Assembly: GCA_019787685.1 (NCBI GenBank) | Contig: JAHNUO010000035.1 | Span: forward strand, 186,001-250,000 | From: Chiua virens | Taxonomy: Eukaryota; Basidiomycota; Agaricomycetes; Boletales; Boletaceae | Length of the DNA stretch: 64,000 bases | Direction: 5' to 3' | Shown: in pieces, positions 44,884 to 56,379 of the stretch | Position numbering within the stretch: the first letter of the stretch is position 1 | Layout of the letters: each line of letters begins with the position of its first letter | Translations under genes and position numbers: made by a program | The notes under the pieces: model-generated | Seen by the model: the letters and a program-made list of their open reading frames with translations, nothing else | What the model was told of the DNA's origin: nothing | Database searches by the model: none

Positions 44884-47304
44884 ACGAGGCGTTTCACCCG
44901 AGTCGTTGCCTCGCAAGGTTATTTTTTTGGGTTTGTAAAGTTTGAGTAGGTAGTGGATTATCTGAGTCAAGGTAGATGGTTTTATTTTATTTGAGTATTC
45001 AAGTATGCACAACATTCAATGTAGACTCAAGTAGTCAAATTTATGATCAACAGCAAAACAAAGATACCAGAGTGAAATTAAAATCCAGGAAGGGTTGAGG
45101 GAACTGGGATAACTGGGACATGTTGTGGCAGTCTCATGTCAATGCAAAGGTGGGAATAGGACCTAAATAGAGTCAGTAGAGTGGGCACCAAGGGGCGAAT
45201 CAACCGGTTGCGAAACGAACATACCACATTGAAATTGAGATATAAAGGGGGATAGAGGCAAGAGGAGTGGAGATGTCGGGGCTGTTTGATGTCGATATAG
45301 AGGTGGGAATGGTGGCTAAATAGACTGAATTGAGTGAGTATGAATCAATGAATCGATCAACAGCGAAATGAACATACCAAAATGAAATCAAGATCCAGGG
45401 AGGATCGAGGCAACTGGGGAGACTGGGATGGATTGGGGCCATTTCGGGTGGAAGTAAAAGCGGGACTGGTACCTAAATGGACCCAATGGAGTGAGTACAA
45501 AGGGGCGAATGATTCAGTAGTGAAACGAACGTACCACAGTGAATTGAGTTGCAAGGAGGGTCGAGGCAAGTGGGGCGACTTGGGGCATGTCGAGGCCGTT
45601 TTGCGCAGATGTAAGGGCGAGGATAGCACCTACATATACTCAATGGAATGAGTACTGAGCGCTGAAACGATCGGGGGTGAAACGAACGCACCACAGTGAA
45701 TTTGAGGTCCAAGGGGGGTCAAGGCATGTAGGGTAACCGGGGCGTGCTGGGGCCATTTCGGGTCGACATAAAGGCATGAATGGGACCTAAATGGATGTAG
45801 TAAAGTGTGTCCCAAGCGGGGAATCAACCGGTCGTGAAACGAACGTACCACATTGATATTTCAGTCCAAGGGGGAGGGGAGGCAAGGGGAGCGACTGGGA
45901 CATGTCGGGGGTGTTTCGAGTCGATTTAAAGGCAGGAATGGCACCTAAATAGACTCAGTAGAGTGGGCCCCAAGCGGGAAATCAATTGGTCGCGAAATGA
46001 ACGTACCACATTGAAATTAAGGTCCAAGGGGGGAGGGGAGGCAAGAGGAGCGGCTGGGACATGTCGGGGCCATTTGAAGTCGATGTAAAGGTAGGAATGG
46101 TGGCTAAATAGACTAAATGTAGTGAATACGAAGCGACGAATCGATCGACGTCAAAACGAACGTACCAGAGCGACAATAAGATCTAGGGAGGGTCGAGGCA
46201 AGTGGGGTGAGCGGGATGCGTCGGGGCTGTTTCGGGTGGATGTAAAGGTGGGAATGGGACCTAAGTATGCTCAATGGAGTGAGTACCAAGTGGTGAAACG
46301 ATCGGTGGTGAAACGAACGCACCACACTGAATTTGAGGTCCAAGGGGGGTCAAGGCATGTAAGATAACCAGGACATGCCGGGGCTGTTTTGGGTCGACAT
46401 AAAGGCATGAATGGCACCTAAATAGACGTAATAGAGTGTGCCCCAAGCGGCGAATCAACCGGTCGTGAAATGAACGTACCACAATGATATTTCAGTCCAA
46501 GGGGGGAGGGGAGGCAAGGGGAGCGACTGGGACATGTCGGGGGTGTTTCAGGTCGACATAAAGGCGTGAATGGCACCTAAATAGACATAATAGAGTGTGC
46601 CCCAAGCGGCGAATCAACCGGTTGTGAAACGAACATGCCACATTGATATTTCGGACCAAGGGGGAGGGGAGGCAAGGGGAGCGACTGGGACATGTCAGGG
46701 GTGTTTCGGGTCGATGTAAAGGTAGGAATGGTGGCTAAATAGACTAAATGTAGTGAGTATGAAGCGACGAATCGATCGACGGCAAAACGAACGTACCAGA
46801 GCGAAAATAAGATCTAGGGAGGGTCAAGGCAAGTGGGGTGACCGGGATGTATTGGGGCTGTTTCGGGTCAATGTAAAGGTGGGAATGGGACCTAAATATG
46901 CTCAATGGAGTGAGTACCAAGTGGTGAAACGATCGGTGATGAAACGAACGCACCACACTGAATTTGAGGTCCAGGGGGTCAAGGCAAGTGGGGTAACCAG
47001 GAGGGGTTGGGGCCATTTCAGGCCGACATAAAGATTGGAATGGGACCTAAATACACTGAATGGAGTGTGTACCGAGCGACGAAACAAACAGCGGCGAAAC
47101 GGACGTACCAGAGAGAATTTGTCCAAAAGGTGAGGTCGAGTCGAAAGCGAAGGGACAGCCCAAAAAGGCAAGCACGTGGCATTTAGCGACTGAAGCGACC
47201 GACGCGACCGACGCGACCGAAGCGCACAGCCGAGCGAGGAGCGAGACAGCCGAAATAGGCGTCGGGTAAGATTCTCCCACGCCCCGTTCTCCGTTAACTT
47301 ATAG
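44884..47304 (-). mobile_element. Non-autonomous Helitron copy C
   Basis: Same layout as copy B: hairpin at 44884, leader, about 14 minisatellite units, shorter gcgacc run, shared 5' block, end at atag (47301-47304). Long stretches (for example 45000-45900 against 42240-43120) differ from B by only a few substitutions. Confidence 0.85.
45050..47120 (-). repeat. Minisatellite of about 157 bp, copy C (about 14 units)
   Basis: Anchors near 45060, 45220, 45371, 45528, 45685, 45842, 45999, 46158, 46315, 46472, 46630, 46790, 46947 and 47103. The order of diverged unit types follows copy B, with about two units fewer in the 43.7-44.2 kb equivalent region. Confidence 0.9.
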
Positions 47305-47427
47305 ACGAGGCGTTTCACCCGAGTCGTTGCCTCGTGAGGCTAGTTTTTTGGGGGGTTGTAAAGTTTGAGTAGGTATAATAGATTGATTTTGGATATGATG
47401 GTTACAAATGTATAGTAGTAGTACAAA

Positions 47428-50400
47428 TCATATTTGCAAGTTTCTAAATACTTCATTCCAAACGACATTTGTAACTTTGGTAGATTGGTGATTGTCTGGA
47501 TCAGAAGGAAAGAGAACTTTGATGTTTCTGGGATGAGTACAACGTGAAAGAGCAACATAGAGTTGACCATGAGAGAAAACAGGAGAAATCAAATTGAGAC
47601 CAACATGGTTGAGAGATTGACCTTGAGATTTGTTGATGGTCATTGAATAGGCCAAATGAACAGGAAATTGCAAGCGACGAAAAGGAACAGGAGAGTCTTC
47701 AAGACCACTATCCAAAGCCATGCGAGGGATGAAGACAACATTGTCATTGTCATTGGCACCCAATATGCGACACTCCAAAATGCGGCGAGTGGATCTGATA
47801 AGTCTCAAGCGAGTACCATTGTAGAGACCATGAATGGGATCCAGATTGCGCAACAACATGAGAGGGGCACCTTCCTTGAGCTCCAGGTTGTGAAGGGGAA
47901 AACCTGAGGGATTGAAGGTATGGAGAACTTCTGGCTGGACATAGTCATATTCTGTGTCAGTGACAGAGTCAGCACTGAGATAAGTCAACTTCTGGTCAGG
48001 TGCCACTGAGTTGAGGATGGTAGAGTTGATGTCATGGACCTGGACATTCCTAGGAGCAAGAATGGTACGATCCAAAAAGTACTGATCAGGCAATGGCTGG
48101 TCTCTGGCCAGGAGCTGAGAGTAGATGGCATCAATGAGGGACTGCAAGTCATCACCAGAGCGCATGTGTTGAGGAAGGATGAGATCACCATCAGTGATGC
48201 CAATTTGAAGAAGCTGTTGTGCCCATTGATCAGATTCAGGATCATGGCCAAGACGCATATTTTGAAGGAGATAGTGAACAGTCATGTTGGCCCAGAGGTT
48301 GGAGTGTGTAAGAGTGGCAGGGACAATCTGTTCCCTTGAACCATGCTGAATGACAGGAAGAATTTGTCTAAAGTCCCCACTGAAGAGGACAGTGATACCT
48401 CCAAATGGCTGGTTTCTATTGAGAAGATCCTGAAGAGTACGATCCACAGACTCAACCACATGATGATGCTGAGCACCCACTTCATCCCAGATGATAAGAG
48501 ATGTCTGCTCAAGAAGCTGGTGATTGAGATCATCCTTCTTGATGTTGCAAGTGCTCTGTTCATGGCAAGGAATGGGAATCTTGAAGCGTGAATGGGCAGT
48601 ACGACCACCAGGGAGCAGAAGAGAAGCCAAGCCAGTGGATGCAACACAAAGGACAATCTGACCTCTTGCACGAACAGCAGAAGCAATGAGCTTGGCCAGA
48701 TAGGTCTTGCCACAACCACCACCACTATGAATGAACATCATGGATCCAGTGGAGTTGATGACACTGTTCATGACTGCATCATAGAGAGCTCTCTGTTGAG
48801 GATTCAAGGTAGGGAGACCTCTGTCCACAAAGGCTTGCTGTTCCTGTCTGTCATATGCTCTTTGCTCATTGATGAGTTGGTTACCCTGGAATTCCTCCCA
48901 AATGTGCTGTGGTCTAGGCATGGATGGATAGTCTTCCAAGCGTTTTCCATGTCTCCTGAGATCTTTGGCTATTAGATGCAAGCCATAATCAAAGACTTGG
49001 TCCTGGGTAGGGTCAGGAATGTTGAGAGTGTGGATGAGATAATGCTGTAAATCATCACAGAGGTTTTGCTTGGATGCCTCCCATAAGCGATCTGGGTCTA
49101 CAGGAGAGCAATGGACCAGGATGATGACAAACAAACGACGAAGTTGATAGCCCATGCTGAAATGAGCAGCCTCCTGAAGGCACAACAACCATTCTCTATC
49201 ATCCTGCAAGAGACCATGTGCACGACAGGCCTCTTTGAAAGATTCATGGAGATGGCCATTGAGAGTACGAAGATCTTCAAAAGAAGTAGCACCTATGAGA
49301 AGAAATGATGAACATTGATCTATCTATGTACAATCAGTGAACTGACCTTTGACCACAGTGAGCAAAAGACGCAAATAGAAAGCCTCTCCAGCAGTGGCAG
49401 GAATGGAATACATTCTTCCAATGGCCTTGTATCTCTGACGAACCTTCCAAACACCATGACCTTTATGCCAGACAAACCTCTTAGGAAAGTCTTGGTAGAG
49501 GTAATCATGTGCTCCAGCAGCAATGAGATCAGGATCCTGGTTTGCCTTGAACCATCCAAGGAGCTGAGTGTCCTTTGCATTGTTGAGAACATCCTGCAAA
49601 GCAGCAGCAGCCTGAAAGACAATATTCTGATGACCTGGGAGATGGACAGAAAGACGATAGATGGCTGGCCATTCCATGTGCATGGGGAACTCAAAGATAT
49701 TATGACAGGCCTGAGTGGAGGAGATGTATCTGGCATCAAGATAAGAACGAATCTCATCATGGCCTTCTGTCTGAATAGTAGCACGGTCTGGACCCTTGTA
49801 GATGTACTTGTGAATATATTTGACAGCCTTGATAGAGCCACAGACTTCCAGATTGATGTGACAATCAAATTCAACTACCAACTCCCTTGGATGAGGGACC
49901 ACATGTCTGTTGTCAAAGGTGTCCTCTCTCTTTTGAATGGTCCTGCCATTTTCAGGGCGAGCATAGTCAGGATAGCCATCCTCTTTTATGACAGTGACAG
50001 GAGTGAATGGCTTGGGAAAGCGCTTTTTGCAGACATTGTTCTCAATACACCTCTGAGGAGAGCAAGGACCATGAAGCATGACTCTGGAGATGGCAGCATG
50101 AAGTTGGGGATAAAGCTGAGGATCTGGAATCTGAGCAGAGATAATGGCATCCACTTGTTCTGCAACACGAATCTTGTCTGGCTCCTCCAAGAAGATCAAG
50201 AGGTGCATGTGAGGCAGACCACGTTTTTGATACTCGATGGTGTAGACAAAGCCTGCCACTGTACCAAAGTAGCCACCACGAATTTTCTTAAGCAAGGCTT
50301 GCTGTTTGGCATGAAAGACCCTTGTGACCAGATCAGGCCTATCCACAGCACTTTGACCTATTGTGATGATCAGATGATGATCAGACATGATAAGCATAAA

Positions 50401-52921
50401 AACAAACCTGGAAGCAAATTCTGAGTGATTTCTGGCCAGGATCCATTGGCAGTCATGGTGAGAAAGAGGTCAGGCTTTCTATATTCACGACAGATGGCCA
50501 AAGAGTCCTGAAGGAGCTGTTGCATATATCGAGGACCACCCTTGTGAGTGGAGGGCAGAAGAACATGACCGACTTGAGCCATGTCCTGGACACCATCCTG
50601 AGCCAAACGGTCTTGCAAACCCTGATAGAGATCAGCCCTGAGTCTTGTCTGATTGTTGGCAGCCCAAGTGAGGTTACACTGATCGATAGAAGCCCAACCA
50701 TCACAGATCAACTGCTGAAAGAGTCTGCCACCCTTGAAGAGATTGGGTGGTTCTATTCCTGGTGGACGAACATGCAGTCTGTAAGCATACCACAGCAACT
50801 GGGTGACCTTCTTGGAGCGATGAGGATGACCATGACGAACATCTTGGAGTGGAATGTTCAAATGCCAGCCTTCCTCACCATGTGGAAAGAAAAGAACATA
50901 GTGGAGTGGAAGATAGGATGGATGGAGATTGCTGATGCGATGCAGGCCACCACCTTGAAGACGAAGGACAATATCACGATCCACTCTTGTGTTCTGTTCA
51001 CCATCACCAGGGACAATGGCAGCTATCTCATCCACAGTTGGCAGATTGTATCTTCTACCATCATTGTTCTGCTGCAGATGAAGCCTCATGCGTACATTGG
51101 TGTGCTCCTCTGCAGGCTTTGCCTACATAGAACCAATAATCAGATTGTGTGACTCAAAAAGAATGATAAAGTTAAACTAACCCTCATAATTTCATAGGCC
51201 TGCTTGTAGAGTGGAGCATAAGGATGAATGTCCCTCAGAGTAGTATGCAAGTCCAATAAGATTGCAGGATCCAATTGGGGATTGCCTTGGACACGCCTGT
51301 CAGTTGCCTCCTGTGGATCATAGATGTAGAGCTGAGCAAATGAGGGCTGAAGACCTTCTGGTGGGATAAGGGCACCCATGAGGTGATGGAGTGTACCATG
51401 AATACGAAAGGATGAGGGACCAGAACCTTGGATGGCTTGGTTGTCAACATCCACACCCACAGAAGTAAAAGCCAAAGTGTTGTTATATTGGCGTATCTTC
51501 CTCTTGAACTCTCTATTATCCTGAGGGTCATTAAAGAGCTGCTGAAGGACATGTGGCCATTGTTGAACAGGGGGAAGATTGACCTGGCCTTGAAGACAGC
51601 AGATGCCAAAGCGAGGATTATGAATGCCAGAGTTTGTAAGCTTTTCTGAGATGAAGTGGAGAGCATGGCAATTTGGACATTGAATGTTCATGGGACCCAA
51701 AGAATGGATTTGGACAGGCTCAGTATATGGTCTCCCACCAGGAGGGACAGGATAGAGTGGTTGAGGATCAATAGAATCATGAGAGCTGCTAGAGCCAGAG
51801 TCATCAGGATCAGGATTGGGTGGTTGAGGGACATCTTCAGAGGACTCAGAATCAGAATCAGATGGATCAGAATTGTGAGGATTGGGTGGTGGTGGTGGTA
51901 ATGGTAGTGGTAGTGGTTGACTTGGTGATGAATGCCTGGATCCAGATAATATGGAAGAAGAAGAGCCAGGACTACTTGGAGGTGAAACAGAAGGGCCTGG
52001 AGCTGAATTAGATCTATACAGTCAAAGATCAGATCAGATACATATTGATCAATACAGTCAATTAAGACATGCCTTTGTCTTTGCTGGTCTTGCTCATATT
52101 GTTCTGCAGACCTTTGACTATGTTCACTCAAAGCTTCAGAGAGAAGCCTCTGTGACAGCTGTCTGACTTGGTCCATGTGTATCTCCTCCTGAGTTTGTCT
52201 TTCATGGATCTCCTGATGTAAATTCAGCTGTTGTACCTCTGAACGATGCTGATGCTCTAGTTCTTCATGTTGTTGCAATTGAATTCGTAGTGCCTGAAGA
52301 TGATGTTGATGTTCTTGCTCCTGCCATTGCTGTTGTACTCTCAAAGCATGCAGGTGCTGCTGTTCCTGCTCCTGCCATTGCTGGTGTGCTCTAAGAGCAT
52401 GGAGACGCTGCTGTTCCTGCTCCTGCCATTGTTGCTGTGCTCTCAGAGCATACAGACGCTGTTGTTCCTGCTCCTGCCATTGTTGCTGTGCTCTCAGAGC
52501 ATACAGATGCTGTTGTTCCTGCTCCTCCCATTGCTGTTGCTGCTGCTGTTGTTGTTGTTGTTGATCAGTAGCATCTTGAAAGTTGATGATATGCTGATAC
52601 ATTTGATAGTTTGACATAGGAACAGCCATGGAGACAGGAACAGAAGGAGCAAGAATAGGCAAAGGGGGAGGGGCCTGAGGGACAGGATCATTGTTGACTC
52701 GACGCTGTCTGTGCTGGCGACGTTGCTGGTGATCATGGTTAAAACCGGCTAGCAATTGAGCAGTGTAATCAATACGCTCAGGAGGGTTTGGATAGCCTAT
52801 AGATGGTCCTGCTGGAACATAAGGCTGACGACGGGCTGGTGGAGAGCCCAGAATACGCTGATCACGCTCAGATTGGCGAGCAGCATTCTGAGCACGCTGA
52901 GGAGAAGTGGGGGGGGATGGC
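47428..52921 (-). CDS. Helitron Rep/PIF1-type helicase
   Basis: This is a rolling-circle replication initiator fused to a 5'-3' DNA helicase. Minus-strand exons: a Gln-rich coiled N-terminus (52755 to about 52050, repeated QQQWQEQEQQRLYALR units); an acidic linker; a Cys site IQCPNCHALHF and upstream Helitron region (51700-51182); a Helitron-like N domain (51122-50409, DIVLRLQGGGLHRISNLHPS); and the Rep nuclease (50360-49349) with HUH motif GLPHMHLLIFLEE and two-Tyr motif KYIHKYIYKGPDRA. The helicase (49293-47428) has Walker A HSGGGCGKTY, Walker B IIWDEVGA, GDFRQILPV, MTINKSQGQSL and QLYVALSRCTHPRN. Introns of about 42-60 bp (for example 51123-51181) split it. I found no internal stop in the inferred exons. 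The true start lies upstream of 52921 in one or two short exons and is unresolved. No apurinic endonuclease domain is seen. Confidence 0.88.
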
Positions 52922-53679
52922 CTGCATCAAAACATTAGAGTCAGCCATAGTGACAGCAATCACAGAATCAAACATACATGATATTCTGAAAAACAAACAA
53001 AGAGGAGTTATAAAAGAGAAACCAAAGAGGTCTTGCTGTCTTCTTCGAGTGGGTCTCCAGTCAATAGCCACTCTATCTGGACGATACCCTCGCTTACGCA
53101 GAACTACTCTTTAACGCAGAGTATTACGATGTGACGTCACAGGTAAATCACACGAACCTGGGGACCAGATATATCGTCTATCCCTAAACGTAGTGGCTTG
53201 ACGTCCCACTAAACCGCCCCTTGTGCACTATGGGGAACAGCAACGTTATCCTTGTTTATGACGGCGGACAACCGTATGTGCAGACGTGGCTATAGAGTGT
53301 CTTTCTCTGGTTATCACGTGACCAACGGGCAAAGTGCTAGTGCCAATCTCCTTAACCCTGGAGTCCGGGTATGATACAATCACTACATTCATATTCATAT
53401 TCAAAAAGATAGCATTCATTGATGAGATCATGGCTTGAAACACTCACCAAACACTCAGGATTGGCAAAGCAAGCCTTGCCAAGCAAGATCTGTGTGAAAA
53501 AACAAACAAAAGTGACATGAAGTGACACACTCACCAGAAGCAGGGAACACAAATAGGGAAAATCCAGGCCAAAAAGGCCTTATTAGTGAAGATCTATAGT
53601 GATAAGGTCGCAATTTTGAAGGGATTATGGATGGAAGCTGACCTCTGTTGGGTATCCCAGGCAATTCCAGCAAAGAGTG

Positions 53680-53730
53680 ATTTTTGGTGATTTTTTGGTG
53701 ATTTTTTGGTGATTTTTGGTGATTTATTGG
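53680..53730 (+). repeat. ttttttggtga tandem run
   Basis: Four to five copies of a 10-12 bp unit (gatttttggt with variable T-run) inside the 5' region of Helitron copy D. Not coding. Confidence 0.8.
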
Positions 53731-54634
53731 TGGAGATATGGTGATGATGATGATGAGGGACAGAGTCGAAGAGACGAAGAGGCGAGAAAGCAAAGGGACA
53801 GCCCAAAAAGGCAAGCACGTGGGATTTAGCGACCGAAGCGAGCGACGCGCACAGCCGAGCGAGGAGCGAGACAGCCGAAATAGGCGTCGGGTACGACTCT
53901 CCCACGACCCGTTCTCCGTTAACTTATTGATTCTCATTCTGTATCGAGGAGTTCGATATCACTTGAAGGAATGGAGACAAGCTAACTTACGGTAAGAAGA
54001 AACTTTCATACACCAGTCTGAGTGCAACTTGGATATTCACAGAATACCCTAGCCCCTGAGACAAAAGTGAATTATTCAACCTTTGACATGCCAATCTTTG
54101 AAACGTCATCAAACACATTTTTGGAGTACTCAAACGACAGTGGCGAATCTTGCTCCTCCCCCCTGAATACAACATGGATGTTCAGGCGCATATCCCAGTA
54201 GCATTATGTGCTATCCATAACTTCATTCAGCACCTTGATCCGGACACATTTTTCACCCCCGAGTTCCAAGCACAACGCTTGGAAAATATCCAAGACAACG
54301 ACAACGCTGGTGATTTGGGAGTCCTTGCAGAGGGTCCTGTCGGTACAGCTGAGCGGCGGAGGGCAGAGGAACGGCAGGACACAATCGCAGAACAAATGTG
54401 GCAGGATTACTGTAGGGAATTAAGGGAATGGGGATTTGAACATACGTAATTACGACTACAGTGATCTACATGATGTGGTTCTCCTACTGACTAGGCAACA
54501 GTGAAGAAACATCCATGGACATGGTCATTTGTACTGTATGATTGCTCTGCATGCCGTGACATTCAAGTTGAGATCATGTGAGTTGGATGACTGCAAATTT
54601 GCCTGCCAGTGCATACGTCATTGTCACAACAATC

Positions 54635-56170
54635 ATGCTGTCTAGCTCAGAAAGCAACACACCAGCATCAAACAGATCAGTTAGATCACGGTCATTGGGA
54701 AGGTCACACCGTTCTACCAGAGGGGTGGAAGCAAGTAATTAGCCTGCAAACTCACTGCCAGTGGCAGGTGGGAAAGGGAAAGGTCCAAGTCACTTGACTG
54801 GCCGAACAACATGGACCTTATCTGAAACTGATGAATTTGTCAAAGTACTCGTATCCTATCATGCATCAGCCCGGGTGGGAGACAATAATTTCAGGGAGGA
54901 GTCGTTCAATAAGGCTGCATCAGAACTCAACATGAAGTTCCCTTCTCAATGGGTCCCAAAGACAGGCAAGTCTTGCCGATCAAAGTGGGCCAATGTACGT
55001 TTTCACAGCTTCTCAGGATTGTAGATCAAATGTTGACTCACACTGTATTGAAGATCAAGAGCGAACATACTCTGATCGGTCAGATCAGATCAGCATCCGG
55101 GTTTCACTATGACAATGTAAGGGGGGCTACATTTGATGACAACACTCGACCTGCATGGGAAGGCTTTCGCAAGGCAAGTAGAGCATTTGACTTCAAACTG
55201 TTTTTTTCACCCTATTTATTTTTTTCAGTCACATCCAGGTGCAGTGAGGTACGAGAAGAATCCGTGGCCCTATTGGGATGATGTCACCCCCCTCATGTCT
55301 GCTATCCCCAAGAAAATGCACATTCACCGTCCCGCAGCAACCAAGTCAAAGTGACATGGAAAACAGCCTGGACCCTCCACAGATACCACTTCCCATAGCC
55401 TCGCCTCTGAGTCACACCATACTCCAAATCAGTCCATGAGTAGTGTTACCATGAACCAGTTGGCCAAGATGGCCATTCATGACATAGGCCCAAACCCCAC
55501 TGCTCCAACATCATCTGTGTTCTCGGATCCAAATTCAATCCCTCCATCGACACTGTCTTCCGAATACCTTTCCTCCCGCCCCACTGCTGGGCCACAATCC
55601 ACTGTCTCTATGGCATCGACTAGTATGATGACGAGCATTAGCCAGAGGCAAATGGTGGGCAGTGTTGCTGGGTCACACAGCAGGTCAGAAAGGAAGAGAA
55701 AGGCAGATAGTGTCATTGGATCACAGGCCGGCGGGACAACAAGTTCAGGGAAGTGCTCCCACCCAATGTCCACCACTGCACAAGCCCAGACTGCCGGGGC
55801 CAAGGCCTTGCAAAAGCTATCCATGTTCTTTGATAACATGAACCTTGCAACCTTGCAACCTGTCTCTCTCACTTCATTGGGACTTCCCCAGATGCTACTG
55901 CACCCCCTTCTACCTACTACCATTGCTCCAACTCAAACCTCCGACAATGACTATATCGAGCATGCTGCAGAAGCACTCATGACATTCAAACTTTCACTAG
56001 TGGAGAACAATGACCTTGCAAATTACATGAGCGATCCACAGAATAAAACCAGGGTCAAGTTCTTTCTCAAATTTGATGCACCATCACACGAGCTGTGGAT
56101 CAAGAATATGCTGGCTGAAATCCAGGCTAAAAAGGACTACAACACTGTGACTGAGCTGGCAAACATGTAG
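54635..56170 (+). pseudogene. Myb/SANT-like DNA-binding protein of the PIF/Harbinger element
   Basis: PIF/Harbinger elements use a second, Myb/SANT-like protein that helps the transposase bind the ends. From the ATG at 54635 comes a Ser/Arg-rich start, then a Myb/SANT-like domain (Myb_DNA-bind_3 type): TTWTLSETDEFVKVLVSYHA, SFNKAASELNMKF and SCRSKWAN. Next is intron 54995-55053 (59 bp), then IKSEHTLIGQIRSASGFHYD, a GC-AG intron 55174-55228, then HPGAVRYEKNPWPYWDDVTP. The tail to 56170 has a basic SRSERKRKADSV motif (likely NLS) and a C-terminal helical part. Stops interrupt it: TAG at 54740 (Gln likely) and TGA at 55352 (KSK-x-HGK, Arg likely). Confidence 0.8.
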
Positions 56171-56279
56171 TTGGTATTTGATGTATGACGACCTATACTA
56201 TGTACCAAGAAATCGTAGTTGCATGTGTACGATTCAGAGCCTCCCCACCAACCCCCAGTGCAGTGGCACACCACATGTG

Positions 56280-56348
56280 GCACTTTAGCGAAGTTGACAA
56301 GTTGTAAAAAGTTTGCCGAAGTATAAGTTTGGCAATGTGGACAGACTC
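56280..56348 (-). repeat. PIF/Harbinger right TIR
   Basis: Inverted counterpart of 38618-38686. It ends ggacagactc, followed by tta. Confidence 0.92.
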
Positions 56349-56379
56349 TTAATAAGGCCAAATTGAATAGAACAAGTTA

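Larger units (their letters stand above)
39780..53930 (-). mobile_element. Head-to-tail array of four Helitrons
   Basis: The same boundary sequence occurs at the left edge (39781), at 42118, 44884 and 47305: acgaggc, a 17-bp loop, gcctcgt. Directly before each internal copy stands gttctccg(t/c)taactta(t)(a/t)(t)g, which is also the sequence at the right edge (53911-53930). Unit ends therefore abut without spacer, as in rolling-circle concatemers. Units are 2338, 2766, 2421 and 6626 bp. Helicase orientation makes the right edge the 5' end, beginning TCAATAAGTTAACGG on the minus strand (5'-TC, as in Helitrons). The flanks are A (39779) and T (53931), the classical A^T target. Confidence 0.85.
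47305..53930 (-). mobile_element. Autonomous Helitron copy D
   Basis: Starts with the hairpin (47305-47335) and ends at the right edge of the array (ccgttctccgttaacttattga). It shares with copies B and C the terminal hairpin, the aaaggcaagcacgtgg block near 53806 and the gccgaaataggcgtcgggta block. In place of the minisatellite it carries a Rep/helicase gene. There is no recognisable second gene. A gtgattttttg tandem run lies at about 53680-53725. Confidence 0.85.
38926..54449 (+). pseudogene. PIF/Harbinger DDE transposase, split by Helitron array
   Basis: Exon 1 (38926-39329) starts MDLDAARILIHSELEH, TGA at 38974, then PFHTSILTGGGWILELLSG and LGVFLYTCVTGLSTRHVAER. A 61-bp intron (39330-39390) follows. 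Exon 2 gives DCIGAVDGTHIWAF (first Asp), MRNRKGFLSQNCLFVCNFE, GWDGTTADATMWHDA and KYILADAGFGGSS (second Asp region), then meets the array near 39779. Coding resumes at 53931 with ILYRGVRYHLKEWRQANL, a 61-bp intron (53992-54052), then HIFGVLKRQWRILLLPPEYN, AALHNFI-like CAIHNFIQHLDPD and the end at 54449. Further TGA codons at 54057, 54084 and 54099 stand at Arg positions (FNL-x-HANL-x-NVI). The two halves are in one frame if the array is taken as 39780-53930. Confidence 0.88.
38618..56348 (+). mobile_element. PIF/Harbinger DNA transposon, host of the Helitron array
   Basis: Inverted repeats of 69 bp (38618-38686 and 56280-56348) begin GAGTCTGTCCACATTGCC and differ at one position, a CpG/CpA change. 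The flanks are ttg and tta, a near-match for the 3-bp duplication of the superfamily. The two genes expected of an autonomous PIF/Harbinger lie inside in the same orientation: a DDE transposase (38926-54449, now split) and a Myb/SANT-like protein (54635-56170). Without the 14-kb Helitron array the element would be about 3.6 kb. Both genes carry TGA codons at Arg positions, so it was decaying. Confidence 0.9.

Noticed and set aside
44442..44897. Minus-strand frame with Arg/Ser repeats (RRSRRSLQS) seen in copies B, C and D
   Set aside because: It lies across the gcgacc microsatellite and the Helitron terminal block; its length varies with the microsatellite and there is no splice or start pattern.
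40000..47100. CRISPR-like array
   Set aside because: Units are directly abutting repeats of about 157 bp without unique spacers, in a eukaryotic Helitron.
40000..47300. Many minus-strand frames of 64-177 codons as a protein family
   Set aside because: They follow the minisatellite period, share no stable start or length, and change frame between units; they are products of the repeat.
49315..50424. Plus-strand frame of 369 codons opposite the Helitron Rep domain
   Set aside because: The antisense strand encodes clear HUH and two-Tyr motifs; the plus frame has no recognisable motif.
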